This document shows, one piece after another, positions 33,621-45,356 of a stretch of DNA of 60,000 nucleotides; the first letter of the stretch is position 1, and each line of letters starts with the position of its first letter. The notes beneath the pieces are model-generated. The model was not told the origin of the DNA and ran no database searches. It saw only the letters and a program-made list of their open reading frames with translations. The position numbers and the translations under genes were made by a program. The DNA is from Polytrichum commune (taxonomy: Eukaryota; Streptophyta; Polytrichopsida; Polytrichales; Polytrichaceae): positions 47,270,758 through 47,330,757 of the forward strand of contig OX485805.1 of assembly GCA_950295325.1 (NCBI GenBank), written 5' to 3'.

Positions 33621-33710
33621 TTACGCTTCTGTCAGCAAAAAATTAGAGTATTTTTGCGGCATCATACACCGAAATGTCAAGCACATTTTAGTCATCATCC
33701 AGAAGCGTAA
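33621..33710 (-). ncRNA. Box C/D snoRNA, type F (snoR53-like candidate), best copy
   Basis: The 11-base terminal stem TTACGCTTCTG/CAGAAGCGTAA is perfect. Inside are C box ATGATGA, a C'-like TATGATG, guide ACTCTAATTTTTT and D box CTGA (33632-33635). The guide is complementary to 18S AAAAAATTAGAGT; the D+5 rule points to an A in that run, the site methylated by the snR53 family (18S A796 in yeast, from memory). The spacer that follows (33711-33783) also follows the stray copy at 4272-4353. Confidence 0.85.
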
Positions 33711-33850
33711 TTCCTTGTTCAGTACGACGACAAGGTTATCCTATTTAGACCTCAGAAATCCTGTGTCATGAAAACATCATTACCTCATTTGGAAGTTAAG
33801 ATGGAGCTCATGAATTTTTTCCTCCTCGGTCTGTCAATATCACAAGCAAT

Positions 33851-33942
33851 GCGCTCAGTGGAAGAAGAAGTCGTTTTTTGATATTTGCCCAGAGTGCACA
33901 AGGCACATCGCAACAAACCTCACGGCATTATCATCATAGCGC
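33851..33942 (-). ncRNA. Box C/D snoRNA, type E, best copy
   Basis: Stem GCGC/GCGC, C box ATGATGA (33931-33937), body CGATGTGCCTTGTGCACTCT, guide CGACTTCTTCTTCCA and D box CTGA (33855-33858); 92 nt. All class features are present. I could not match the guide to rRNA, so it may be a lineage-specific or orphan guide. Confidence 0.8.
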
Positions 33943-34474
33943 TACCGTACAAACACAAACAGAGCAAATTACTTTCTGATTTGTGGTCCATGCTTAACAC
34001 AGACCAAGATGATGGGACAAAACCCGCCGGGCCCGTCTGAAACAGTGACACACTCTCAGCGCTCGCGCACAGAAAGTCCATCCGTTTGTGAAGACTAACT
34101 AACGAGAACGGGTATTGACGACCCACACTCTACTCTTGTATCTTCACATAACAAGATAAACCACTAAAGATCAATATCTGATGATTGTACGAAACGCGGT
34201 AAGCGATATGCTCACAGACAGAACACACATCCTTAATGCTCCGCTACTTTGATCTGGCTACAGCCAATAAGGCAGAGGTGGCGCACTCATAGACCAGCAC
34301 GCACCTTGAGTACAATTGTAGCGGTACTTAAAACTCAAAAAGCATTTAGGAGTTCCTGCTTTAGGCGAACTCTACTATTGTTTGACTGCCCTTGTGTAGT
34401 AAAGGATAAGACACACTAGCATCCAAAGTTTTCAAGCCAGGAAAACAACCAATCTAAAGACGTACAACTGGAAA

Positions 34475-34596
34475 AGTCTCAGATATCCAAGGAAGGTTTG
34501 GAAGCTGCATTAGCTCTCAAGCCCGGCAGGGCGAAAGCTTCAGGCGGCCACTGCGAATGTTTGAGAAACAAGCCTAGAAGGTTATCATCACAGACT
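34475..34596 (-). ncRNA. U14: U14 snoRNA, copy 4
   Basis: AGTC/GACT stem, C box GTGATGA, AACATTCGCAGTGGCCGCC, CCTTCCTTGGATAT and D box CTGA are intact; 122 nt. It is the first RNA of unit C. Types B, C and D are absent between it and type E, so unit C is a shortened unit. Confidence 0.92.
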
Positions 34597-34832
34597 GCGA
34601 AAAACACAAACGCTATCACCCACAACGTGACGCCGTATTATCTACACTCTTCTACACCACGACGAAGAGCACAAAGCCCTACCAACTTACACACGCATCT
34701 ATCAGCAACCATACGATTCCCTCGCATGTTTCAAACATTCACCACATGCGTTGCACCATATGAAACGTGAGTCGAAATGCACAGGAAGATTGAACACGAG
34801 GCAATGAGATAATTGGCAGAGGAGGCGAGGAG

Positions 34833-34876
34833 GGGCTCATATAGGTGAGGTTGAAACCCTAGAGCGCCGAACCCTA
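34833..34876 (-). promoter_or_regulatory. Telo-box promoter candidate of snoRNA unit C
   Basis: AAACCCTA at 34854-34861 and a second ACCCTAA at 34871-34877 lie beside GGCTCATATAGGTGAGG, which gives a TATA-like CCTATATGAG on the minus strand. Units A and B have AATAGGCTCAC at the equivalent place. Confidence 0.5.
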
Positions 34877-34899
34877 ATCCGAAGGTAAACGTAAAGAAG

Positions 34900-37800
34900 A
34901 AAGGCAGTATAGCAAAGTTGGTGATGAACGATAAGAGCTGTTTGGATGACTCTAATTTGCCCCAATGTACTTTTAGGGATTATTAGTTCCACAAAGACGC
35001 ATTGCGAAGTCACATGACCTAACAAAATTTAATTTTTCATCACACACAAGAGGAGCAAGGTATCAATGTTGTTTCTTCTTCTTCTTTTTTACATGTTATC
35101 TTACGACCAAAATTGTTCAACTTTTGACATGTTATGTGATTACACGATGCGTCTTTGTGGTTGTTTGAACCAGTTCGTGGTCAATTTAACATTCCCTTGT
35201 ATTTCTTTTCGCTTCTTTCTAAAACAAGAGCCAAAAAGGATTGTAAAACTCTTGGCCCAACTTTTGAATTTGTTAACTTAACATAAGCGGGTATTGAAAA
35301 GCACTTTTCTCTTTAAACCCACTTCTCATGGATATGAAAGATACATTGAGTGTGAGATGATTACCAAATTCAAATTGTGTTTGTACCCTCTTTTCTCAAA
35401 ATTTTGGAACTCCTATGAATATCCTATTCATTGTCATTTAGATTATTCCCCCAATTATCCTAACCATTACATTTGGAATGGTGACAATTTTTTAGCACAT
35501 ATATAGTCCAATCATTGTCAACACATGTCGTTGTGGATATTTGATTTTTATTCACACCCTACCATACACCAAACATGGTGTTCGTTTAAAACCAAACATT
35601 GATTTAGGGACGTCTACCTTATCATAGATTTGGCATGTGTGACTTGGGTGTAAGGTTGGGTTTGCAATAAGTATTATAGGGTCCACGACCAAAGAAACTC
35701 CATGTTTTTGCAATATTACTTACTACTTGAGAGTAAAATTTAATCCCAATGGTCCAAGTCTCAGTCTCAGTCTCAGTCCAAGTTGTGAATAAGATCATAG
35801 AGTATGAAAAATATATGTATATAATAGTAGAGCTAATATCACAACATATTCCCACCGTGATTTATTTATTGGTCCCAACTCCCGTATTAGTACTTGTACT
35901 AGTCTAAGAAATTGTTCTTCAAGCTTGGGACCAATGTTGAGTGTAAATAAAAGGTGAGTTAAGAGGTGTTTTGAATAATAACACAACGTTATCAAGTAGT
36001 GTTGTGTTTGTTTATGTGGGCCATGAGAGTATAACCATGAGATGCCACATCTAGTGCATATTAAGTCCGTATGTGATTATGTATTGAACTTGCTTTGTTT
36101 CCATGCTTACACGTACATATCTCATATAGGTGTTCATTCGTTTTCATGTCACAAGGAGATCAATGTGACTTTGTAGGATATGCTAATATTGTCAAACCTC
36201 GTTCTTCCAATGCAATATCATACCAACATACTAATTTTAGACGTTAATTACATATTGGATTGAGATCAACACCATGGCCAAGAATTTTTCATGAGGAACA
36301 CGACGATACCTATTATGGCCTTCCTAGAATCTTCTTTTGGATGAATTTGCCCTCGAGAATCATTTATAAGCCGAAAAATGGCCTCTCAAGGAGTCAAGGG
36401 TAAAATTTAGATTGAAACGGTTATGATTCTACAAAGAATGCTTAGTGCATAGACCTAAGAGGTCACTAACCAAATTCTTCAAACTAGCTTCCTTACCATA
36501 ATGCCTTTAGCTTTCACATGTTGTTGCTAACTATTTATGGAGCTTCCAAAAACTAATGACCTTAAGGCAAGGCTCACATTGTTTTGAGCTCATCACCAAG
36601 AACCAACATACTAAACAAAAATAATTAATCCAACGTCCGATTGAAAGAGTGCAATTGATAAATTATTTTATTTACAACCGTGTCCCATGGGAAGAACATG
36701 GGACATACTCCTTAAATTCCATGGGTCATAATGTTATAGATGGGAAGTTTGTATGTCCTGTGATAAAGGGGAATCATCATGGGACAACCCAGAGTGAGAT
36801 GCATCAAATATGAGAATTTGTTTCATCTTATAATTGTCCCTCTCAATCAAAGGGACAATTTTAACTTTTCAATAATGAGAATACAATGATTTTATTTCAA
36901 AACATGATGGTCCCTCCACACTTGACTCTATCTCTGCCGGTTCAAGGTTTTTACTTTGACAATGAATATCGTATCATTATGAGCTCCAAAAATTATCGGA
37001 AAGTGACAACAACTTCGATTTGGATTTCCTAACCATCTCATACTAATCGCATGTTTGTTATTGAATGTACATGAAAGAATGTTCTATCTTTGTTCAATTT
37101 TAGAGATATTGTAGATCTAGTCTAGATCTAGATGTGAATCACCTTCATAAGTAATTACCAGAGGGAATTACCGCCTACAAGTATTTTTCATTCATCCAAC
37201 AAGAAGCCTTGAAATAGCAAACAAGCCTCAAATTTACATTTTAAGTCTTTTATACATGAAATTTAGGTTCAAAGAACCAAAATTAGTCTTGTCCAAATTA
37301 TTTGGGATGAATCCCCCAAAATCTGTAAGGAACAAGTTTTTATGTTGGCTGGAGGAGAGGTGTTTTAATTTCTACATTCTTACATTACAAGATAAATGCC
37401 GGCTTACATATAAAGTGCTTTAAAGCCCTCCAACTGTAATGTGCAATGAGTTGGTGGCTAATTAGGTGTAGTGTTAGGGTGGTGAGGTCCAACGTTCAAA
37501 CCCTATCGTGAACACCTCTAAGTCCATCTTCTAAGAGGGAAGGGCCCACCTAAATGTTAGACCATGTTCATGGAATGTGTATGATTATTCATTTTTTGAA
37601 ATTTACCTTTGAAAAAACTCCCAAGTAGCATATTCCCATCATTCATACAAAATGTCCCTTCTACACAATTTCCCATGTACAACTAAACATTCCCATTATC
37701 AATTAAGGGACATCAGCAAAACTCCCACTCTTTCCACATTCCCTTCCAAGCCTTATGAACCACGGGATATGAAAGGGAATTTTGAGAAATTTCCCCATTG

Positions 37801-39360
37801 GGACACAAGTGAAAGTCCATGTGATTTAGACTATAATCTCTTGTATTGTCATTAACCCTCAACTTCATGGAGCATATTGTGATTTCATAAGATCATTTAA
37901 GAAGCAAGCTTTTTAGAACTCAATCATTATTTTACTTAAGAATAGAAGTTGTTGGTAATGATTTTTAAGATCAAATCAATGCGGTAGCAATATTTAGTAT
38001 TTTTTATGATTTATTTGTAATCAATTCAAAATCAATTAACTTCATATAATTATGATATATATATATATATATATTTATGAAATACAATTATATTTATAGC
38101 TTTCAAGACTATATTAAGAGTATATATATACACTTTGAGGTAAACAAAAGACTCCATATATAATTAGCAATTTTCAATCAAAATAATATGAAGTTATTAT
38201 GTACATTGATGTATCAAGAAAGGGAAAAGTTAGTTCATTATTGACCTTGTGAGCAATTATCTTTTGATATTGGAATGGGATCATCACCGTTGGCTAGAAA
38301 TTTTGATGAGGAACATAATGATACTTATTGTGGCCTTCCTAACACCTTCCTTACAGATGAATTTGCCTTCAAGAGTTATTCATAAGCCCAAAAGTGGCCT
38401 CTTGGGAAGTTAAAGGTTAACTAACAAGAACAAGAAGTAATTTATAATAATAATAAAAACCCATATGATGCGTTGATTGCCATAATAATCCTATGGGATC
38501 TTTAAAGGTGAAACTTGTTTGTTGTTTGCATCAAGCTTGCAATGAAACACACAATTTTAAGATACATGATGGATCTTAATTGTCTCATTTTCTTGATCAT
38601 ACCCCTATATTTGATTGGTATGTAGTTCAGTGAGGATCAAAGAGCAAACATCATAAAAAAAACACATATTTAAAAGAGATCGGACTACGTTTTCAAGTAT
38701 TAATAACTACTCTACACTCAATAATGAACACAATTGGGAGGACCAATATATCCACTTAAGAAATCAACAAACATGCACTTCCGATAACCATAACTAGATC
38801 AAGGTGGTCCAATTTTCAATCCGGTTTTTGCATATGTTTCATCCTAGATATGCTAATGCAACACAATTTATGTTGTGTAAATCTAATTAATAAAAGTTAG
38901 AGAATATGAAAAACAAACCAAATAACACTCCCATGCTTTACGAACAATTCAAATTAGACAAGTTGTCTCCAATTACCGGACATTAAGATGCACTCCCCTT
39001 CTTCGATGCTTGTTAAAGTGTGCAGACCTTACATCCAAAAGACACGTGTCTTGATGAAATTGGACTTTGTGCTCAAACATGGTCACATCAATAGTAAACA
39101 TGACTTGTGCAGGTCTATGTGATCATTCAAAAGAGGGAAACTTCTGCATCTAAACTTCGATTGTGAAGCTTGAATTGACAATCTTCAAGATTCGCAATTG
39201 CTAAGCGGATGAGACAAATCCCAACCCAATTCAATGGCCGAAATCGTCCGCGGAGTTGGAAGTTCCTACAATAGGGCCACATACCTTTAGTAGGGACAAA
39301 CTTTCCTCAGAAACATTGACTACTGCTGGCTAAACAAAGTTCTAGGCACCAAACATTACT
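34900..39360. other. AT-rich intergenic region without recognisable genes
   Basis: ORFs are few and short. It contains a duplicated block (36250-36415 and 38268-38415), an AT microsatellite (38055-38074), a near-palindrome (GATCTAGTCTAGATCTAGAT, about 37113-37132) and, at 38600-38950, a copy of the dispersed repeat also seen near 3790 and 8440 (ACACAATTTATGTTGTGTAA). Confidence 0.5.
36250..38415. repeat. Direct repeat of about 160 bases (36250-36415 and 38268-38415)
   Basis: Both copies contain TGAGGAACA, TATGGCCTTCCTA or TGTGGCCTTCCTA, GATGAATTTGCC and AGTGGCCTCTTGG/AATGGCCTCTCAA in the same order. They differ by roughly one base in five, so the duplication or transposition is old. Confidence 0.7.
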
Positions 39361-39525
39361 AAATGATGGATTGTCGGAGAGTTTCCGAAGCTCTGGAACA
39401 ATACATCTTTCTTCAATGTCGCTTTGTTAAATACTGTCCATGCAAGCACACTGTTGAATTCTATCTGGAGAGTGATAGCTTGTCAACTCTGAAATCCACT
39501 CATGAATCGAATAACAAGCCCAGAC

Positions 39526-39885
39526 TCAACAATTTTGAGCTAAACCTAACTTTGTACAAATTTTAGAGTCCTTCTGGATCACTATTATGTGCACATTACC
39601 TTCAGAAGAGGCATCTACATTGCTTAGTTGCTTCAGTCTGTAACGACATAATTCTTTACACGCAGCCCACAGAGGATCCACTGCAATCTCCACTGCATCA
39701 GAAATCACTTGCGTTTCTTCTGGTAGCGTCTGATAAGAACTGGATGTGAATCTTCGCAAAACGGCACAGGATGGAGTGCTGATAAGTACGTGTCGAAAAG
39801 ATGTTGAGAATCAGATACACCGAATTGAACATCAAACCCTAGGTGCTTACATCGATGTTGTAAGTGGACTCTTGTCCATTTATTA
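39526..39885 (-). other. 3' flank of the F-box gene with overlapping unassigned ORFs
   Basis: Two minus-strand frames overlap (39914-39705 and 39759-39526). The second reads SSYQTLPEETQVISDAVEIA and has a donor-like AAG/GTAATG near 39600. They may be only 3' untranslated sequence of the F-box transcript. No family recognised. Confidence 0.3.
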
Positions 39886-41013
39886 CTACTGCCCGGGCTG
39901 CTCCGATATTGCAAATGGCAGCTCTAACTTCTCCCACGCCTTACTGGCCAGGTTGTAGAGCACGAATCTATCGCTCTTGGCAAAGTATTCCTGATCGTTA
40001 ATGTACCAGCCGTAAATGAGCAATTTCTCGCTACAGTAGGAAACACGAATCTGTACATCACGATAATCCACCTCCGGATCGCAGTTCTCGTAGAAGAGCC
40101 AAGAGTACAAATCTCCAGGCATGGTGTCGAACTCCTTCCATTCCTGTTTGGCTATGTCCGCAAGCTCCCATACTCGAATCACCTTCTGCTTCGGGTCCAC
40201 AGAGGGGTGGAAGATGCGATTATCCCAAGCTCCAACGCCACGAATCCAATCGTCCGAGTCTCCATCCGGTGGTCCGCTAATTCCATCCCACTTGTCTTCC
40301 TCCGTATCGTAAATCACAATCTCGTCCAACTCGCACCGGATGAACACTACGCCCTTGCAGTAAGCCACCATCGCACCACCAGGACTCATACCATACTGCC
40401 GAGACGGTTTGGTTGTCCACGTGTGGCTCCTCGAGTCGTAGATTTGCGTTCCCATGTCATCGCTGCCCTGGATGACCTTGAAGGTGTAAGGGCGCACCGA
40501 GGTGTCCACGATCATCCCTGCGAACGGGTGCCAATTGAAAGTCTCCTCAGCAGTTGGAGGCAACGTAATCCACACTCTTGTATGCAAGTTAAACACTTTC
40601 CGGATCTGACTGCCTCGCACGGCATATCCGTAACACAGTCCTTCCATTGCCCAAAACTCGTAAGTACCCTCGGGAATACGTGTCCATCGCCAGGTGCGAG
40701 CGGAGTGTTCGTAAGCCAACACACCTCGCAACTGTCCGTCCAGACCTTGCGCGCTGAACACGAAGTAAGGCTTAGGGATGACATAGCCTCCGAAGTTGGC
40801 CTCCAAAAACTCGCGATCCTCCGCCAGCCGGTTCCAGTTCTTGCACACCCGCCGCAGCTGGAAAAACTCGCGGAACGGCAGCTTCCCGAAAATTGTCTCC
40901 AGTCCAATGTGATCCTGCAGCTTGCTCCAAATCTCGGGATCCATGTCGCTCCGCCCTGCTTCCCCCTCGATCCTCTGAGAAGCCCTCGTCGTCGCCATCG
41001 CCACTCGGACCAT
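39886..41013 (-). CDS. F-box protein with kelch-like repeats
   Basis: A single-exon frame of 375 aa. Residues about 26-65 form the F-box (DPEIWSKLQDHIGLETIFGK, then LPFREFFQLRRVCKNWNRLA), which binds SKP1 in SCF ubiquitin ligases. The rest has kelch-like blades marked by RTWRWTRIP, RVWITLPP, HTWTTKPSR, DKWDGISGPP and KAWEKLELP at about 45-60 residue spacing, the usual substrate-binding part. Start: ATG at 41013, with another in-frame ATG five codons on (MATTRASQR), either usable. No break was found; GC content is higher than in the flanks, as expected for a live gene. Substrate cannot be inferred. Confidence 0.9.
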   Translation of the reverse strand: MVRVAMATTRASQRIEGEAGRSDMDPEIWSKLQDHIGLETIFGKLPFREFFQLRRVCKNWNRLAEDREFLEANFGGYVIPKPYFVFSAQGLDGQLRGVLAYEHSARTWRWTRIPEGTYEFWAMEGLCYGYAVRGSQIRKVFNLHTRVWITLPPTAEETFNWHPFAGMIVDTSVRPYTFKVIQGSDDMGTQIYDSRSHTWTTKPSRQYGMSPGGAMVAYCKGVVFIRCELDEIVIYDTEEDKWDGISGPPDGDSDDWIRGVGAWDNRIFHPSVDPKQKVIRVWELADIAKQEWKEFDTMPGDLYSWLFYENCDPEVDYRDVQIRVSYCSEKLLIYGWYINDQEYFAKSDRFVLYNLASKAWEKLELPFAISEQPGQ

Positions 41014-41230
41014 GACCGAACTGCAACCAGGTGGAAGCAGGGAGACAAATTTGTAAACAGGATCTCGATGAAAGAGATGACACTTGGATGATACTAGTCG
41101 GATTTCCTGCTGCTCTAGGATGAAATGTGGATGGGGTCCACGAAATCTGTGGCTGAGACCGAATCAAAGGGCTCGTGAGAAGTGCGTGGGAGAGCTAGCT
41201 TAACCTAGAGCTTCCAAGTGGCTATAACGC

Positions 41231-41236
41231 CACGTG
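41231..41236. promoter_or_regulatory. G-box (CACGTG) upstream of the F-box gene
   Basis: CACGTG inside GCCACGTGTCC lies 218 bases before the start codon. G-boxes and the overlapping ACGTGTC (ABRE-type) word bind bZIP/bHLH factors and are common in stress- or light-responsive plant promoters. Function is inferred from the motif only. Confidence 0.4.
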
Positions 41237-41476
41237 TCCATGACAGCCTTGGGCCATGCCAAACCAAGTATTTAGCAAGACAAATATATTTGGTGACACC
41301 AACCTATATATTGAGCAAGACAAATAGAATTGGTGACACTAGAATGGGAAGTTGGTGGTGTGTTAAGAGTCTCCTTAAACTCCACTCACCTTGGCATACG
41401 GAAAATTAATGACCTCAAGTACATAGATGGAGGCTGATGGCACAACCTATAACCTAAAGTGCGGACGGTTAAGTTA

Positions 41477-41976
41477 GGGCCACTTCACACACGAGCCAAG
41501 AGCCGTGACCATGAAATTGTGAGAGCCCAAAAGAAAGTGTTCGAAGGTTGTCCCAACACACCTCCAAAATCGTGTAGTGTGGTCACAGACCCTCAAGTGT
41601 AGTGTGAAGTCATACGTGACAGGGCCCTCAACGCAATGCCATTTCAATGAGTTTTCTATTCATGTGTGTCTTCACACATGATAAAAGAGAATAAATCAAC
41701 GGTTGTGCGTGTTCGGAGTGCCGTGGTCTCCCAGGTTTGTGTTAGGCCTACCTCCAAGAGGTGGTTTTTGGAAATAGTCCAAGTGACCATGAAACATGAT
41801 CCATTGGATGTCATGTAGGAGTCCATGTAGACATTACATCCATCTTGCATTCACATACTCCGTCGGTCCCTCGAGCATAGTGTAAAGCAAACTTGGACCG
41901 GCTCCGCCTTTTCCACCAATGAGAGTGCTTGAAGTGTAATGGTCACGGACTCTCGGTCTTGTGTGGCAAGTGGCCC
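41477..41976. mobile_element. Harbinger-type MITE of 500 bases
   Basis: Ends: GGGCCACTTCACACACGAGC at the left and, inverted, GGGCCACTTGCCACACAAGA at the right; the inner parts (GAGCCGTGACCAT / GAGTCCGTGACCAT) also pair. TTA flanks both sides (41474-41476, 41977-41979). No coding capacity. Its ends resemble those of the adjacent Harbinger-2. Confidence 0.8.
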
Positions 41977-42199
41977 TTAGGGCCGCTTTACACGTAGAGA
42001 CCAAGCCAATTCCCCTTGAGGCCAATTGCTTGAAATTTGAGCCCTTTTTGGGCTAGAGGCCGGCCTCAACTACACATTACAATAAGATTATAATGGGGGC
42101 CAATTTTCCCATATGTAAAGGCCAAGAAACCAAGCTGATTTAATAAATGGAGCAAAATTTCAAGCCCTATCTCTTTCTTTTCATTGCCATTTGTACAAG

Positions 42200-43660
42200 A
42201 TGGATGAATGAAGACAAAAGATTTTAGTGGCTCTTATAGTTTTCATGGGCGTGCAACATGTTATGACAGTTGTTGCAATTTTGGAAAAAATTGCTCTACA
42301 TCAACATTATGTTGCCATGACAAGGGTTTTAGCTATGATGATGGCAAAGAGTAGTGCATTTAGGAGGATACAAAGTATTGGATGTATGACCGGAATACTA
42401 TTTTTGCGGACATATTACTATTTGGATGTTACTCGGTTAAGTTGTTCAAGCAACATACAATTTTACTTCCTGAAACTTTTGATTATTTGTGCGGTGTCTT
42501 ATATCCATCATTAGGTCATAAGGATACAAATTTTAGAGCATTCATTCATCTTATAAATTGGATTGCTCATTCTTTGAATAAACTTAGTAGTGAAATTCAT
42601 TACGTTGTTGTATTGAAACTTATGGAATTCATGAGAATACTGCATCTATCATTGTTAGGGAGTTTTATGCAACAATTGAGAAACATTTAAAATTATTAGT
42701 GATTGAGAAACAATCTAGAGCTACATTGAATAGAATTGCAGCCAAGTTTGAGGAACTTAGGGGATTATCTTATATAATTGGAGTGATTAATGATAGTCAT
42801 ATACCTATAATCCTATAGATCCTACTTCATATTATTTTAGAGAATTTTTTTTATTGAGTTCCACTTCAAGGTGTAGTGGATAACAAATGTAGGTTTTGGA
42901 ATAGCAATTTTGGATAAGTTGGACGTTGCCATAGTTCCAAAATTTTGATATTGGAAAAATAGCGATAAAATGTGAGTTATTATTTTACAAACTTATGGGT
43001 GATGTGGCTTATTCAATAAGACCATGATTCTATTATCCTTTGAAAGATAAAAGAGATGGATTATCTAGAGCAAAGGCGCATTGGAATTTTGTCCAATTAT
43101 AAACAATAATGACGATAGAAAGAACTCTTGGTATATTGAAAAAGAGGTGGAGGATTTTATTGAAGACATTTGATATACCTCTCTGACATGTACCTAATGT
43201 AATTGCCACTTGCATTTGCCTTCATAACTTGTATATAACATACCAAGGTAAGTGTACTGATGAATGGGCAAATAAATGAGAAAAATAATCATGTATAGAA
43301 AATAATACAAATCAACTATAACACCTAGATAATGCTAATATATTTATGGCAACTATACATGTTGCAAAAGATATAGGAATATATTTAAAAATTAACGAAG
43401 TTGAAGCATGAACAATGCAAATTGAAAACCTTGAAGAAATAGTGGTAAATACTTTTAAAGATATAGAAGAAGATGAATATGAGAATGCGGATGTTATAAA
43501 AACAAAGATGGTAGAATAAAAAACTTGCTTGTGCAAGCTGTACAAGCATATAAATTACTAGCTCAATTTTTTTGGAAAATACATTTGAAAATAGAGGAAA
43601 AATTTCTCTATCATTATGGCCACAATACATCTGAATTAGGAGATGATTAATTCTAAAGTT
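42200..43660 (+). pseudogene. PIF/Harbinger DDE transposase relic
   Basis: Recognisable pieces in order: RIAAKFEELRGLSYIIGVI with NDSHIPII (first catalytic D region, about 42730-42810), LMGDVAYSIRP (second, about 42990), then RAKAHWNFVQL, TIERTLGILKKRWRILLKT and VPNVIATCICLHNLY (third, about 43070-43230). This is the order of DDE_Tnp_4. Several stops and frame changes interrupt it, so it is dead. An upstream piece is open at 42227-42514. The conserved D-D-E spacing is normal where readable. Confidence 0.8.
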
Positions 43661-43949
43661 TATCTATAAGCCTATGCATATGTTGATCTATCATTTCTAA
43701 TAAATTATTATTTTCCTCAATGTTCTTAACCATGATTGAATTGTTTTCGGCCGTTTGTACGAAAACTTCATAGTTCCGATTCTAAAAATTATTCTTGTCG
43801 ACCTTAGTTACCGAATTTGAAGTTACAGTCGTAGTTGAAGTGTCTTTTGAATGTAAATCGTTCTCAATTTTTGTAGTACTATCCTCGACACTAACATAAT
43901 AATTAGCGGACGTTGTCATATGCTCATGGTTAAAGTTAGATGCTACCAT
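43653..43949 (-). pseudogene. Small coding-like ORF with one nonsense codon, inside Harbinger-2
   Basis: A 99-codon frame starts ATG at 43949 (MVASNFNHEHMTTSANYYVS), is interrupted only by TAG at codon 56, and ends at TAG 43653-43655. Composition is polar and Ser/Thr/Asn-rich with a helical, coiled-coil-like end (MVKNIEENNNLLEMIDQHMH). One stop in an otherwise open frame of this length in AT-rich DNA suggests a recently lost gene, perhaps part of ORF1 or a third element gene. No family recognised. Confidence 0.35.
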
Positions 43950-44680
43950 TGAACAAAAGAATCATAAATCCGATCTTGAAATTTTATTTGCTAGCTTGTC
44001 TTCGTTATATAACTTGTATAAAGTATTTAATTAATTTTTTGCAACCTTCAGCAGTTCAATTTGGTCCAGGAATTACCGCAATCAAACAAGCATGTAATTT
44101 CAACCAAGTATCTATACATGCATATCACATGCAATGGTTGAATACATAGTAGAAGAGAGTAATATTGGCGTCATAAGGGTTGTGAATTACAAAAATAATT
44201 TTGATATAATTAATAGACATTCAATGCATGGACATTGTGCAAATGATGGAAGACCTAGAGTGCCTCTGAAAGAGACTATCTCTCTCGCCCATGAGGTGGG
44301 GGATATAATTATGGCTAAAGACAAGGTGTCCTCTTATGGTTTCTCTCAAGCCTTAGGAAGGAAAGAGGGGGGCTCGGGGGCGAAGGCCAAAAACTTTAAA
44401 AAAGCCAAATTGGCCAAATTTGAAATCGGATTTTATTTTTCAAAAATTTTAGGTATGCGAAAAAACTGCCTTGTTTATTTGTGTTCTTGAAAAATTATGG
44501 TTTTATCTAACCGCATAGCGAAATCATTGTCTCCATTTCACACTCCTTCCAATTCTTTGAGCTGAATTTGTTATCTTCTTCCAAATTCTTCACATTCTTC
44601 TTCCAAGGTTTTTTTGAAGTTGCGACTCATTTCTTCTTTGGCATTGGTAAAGCTATAATTTGTACATCCTCATTCCTAAT

Positions 44681-45043
44681 CTAATCTATAGCATTTCTCT
44701 TCAAATCACTTGCACATATGTCCATAACCAACGGAGGAGAAAGAAGAATATGACTTCCACAAGGCGGTTGAAAAAATTTGAGAACCCCTATACTACTTAC
44801 ATGTTCTTGTAAAGAAGTTTGAAAGGGCTGGAAAACATAAGCTCGAGCACTTGCATACCTTTGCATCGTCTCATACAGTTCACTAAAATTCCATCCACTT
44901 CTCTTTAAAGACCCCACCATGCTATCCCTACAAATGGTAGTAACAATTTGATAAGCGGAATTTTTTTTAACAATAGAAGCCCTAAGGAAATGAGAGACAA
45001 AGACATAGAAAAGAAAAGAGATGATGAAGTGACAATAAATCAT
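44681..45043 (-). other. Unassigned 120-codon ORF inside Harbinger-2
   Basis: The frame reads SGWNFSELYETMQRYASARA and HILLSPPLVMDICASDLKRN. Composition is protein-like in the middle, while the start is very hydrophobic. No family known to me. It may be captured sequence or chance. Confidence 0.2.
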
Positions 45044-45356
45044 AAGAGCCGTTCAAATTTCCACATAATACGACGGATTTAGTTTGTTTAAAAAATCATA
45101 TTTGATTGAAAAGTATTTAAATTGAAATATGACATTGGCCCCGAGGCCAAGAATTGGCCTTCCATTTTCGCTGCACCCGATTCAACAAGCTCAGGTCATG
45201 TTAGACCATGCATTTTTTGATTAAAAAATTCATACCACCAAAATCGACCCGGCCTCTAAGCGTAAAGGGTTGGGGTCGATTTGAGCCTTTTGACCAATCA
45301 CAAGTGAGGATTTCAAGCCTCTTACACAACGAATTGCCCTAGCCTCTAATAGCCCC

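Noticed and set aside
40207-41091. 294-codon plus-strand ORF antisense to the F-box gene
   Set aside because: GC-rich coding sequence often leaves the reverse frame open; the F-box/kelch reading is clearly the real one.
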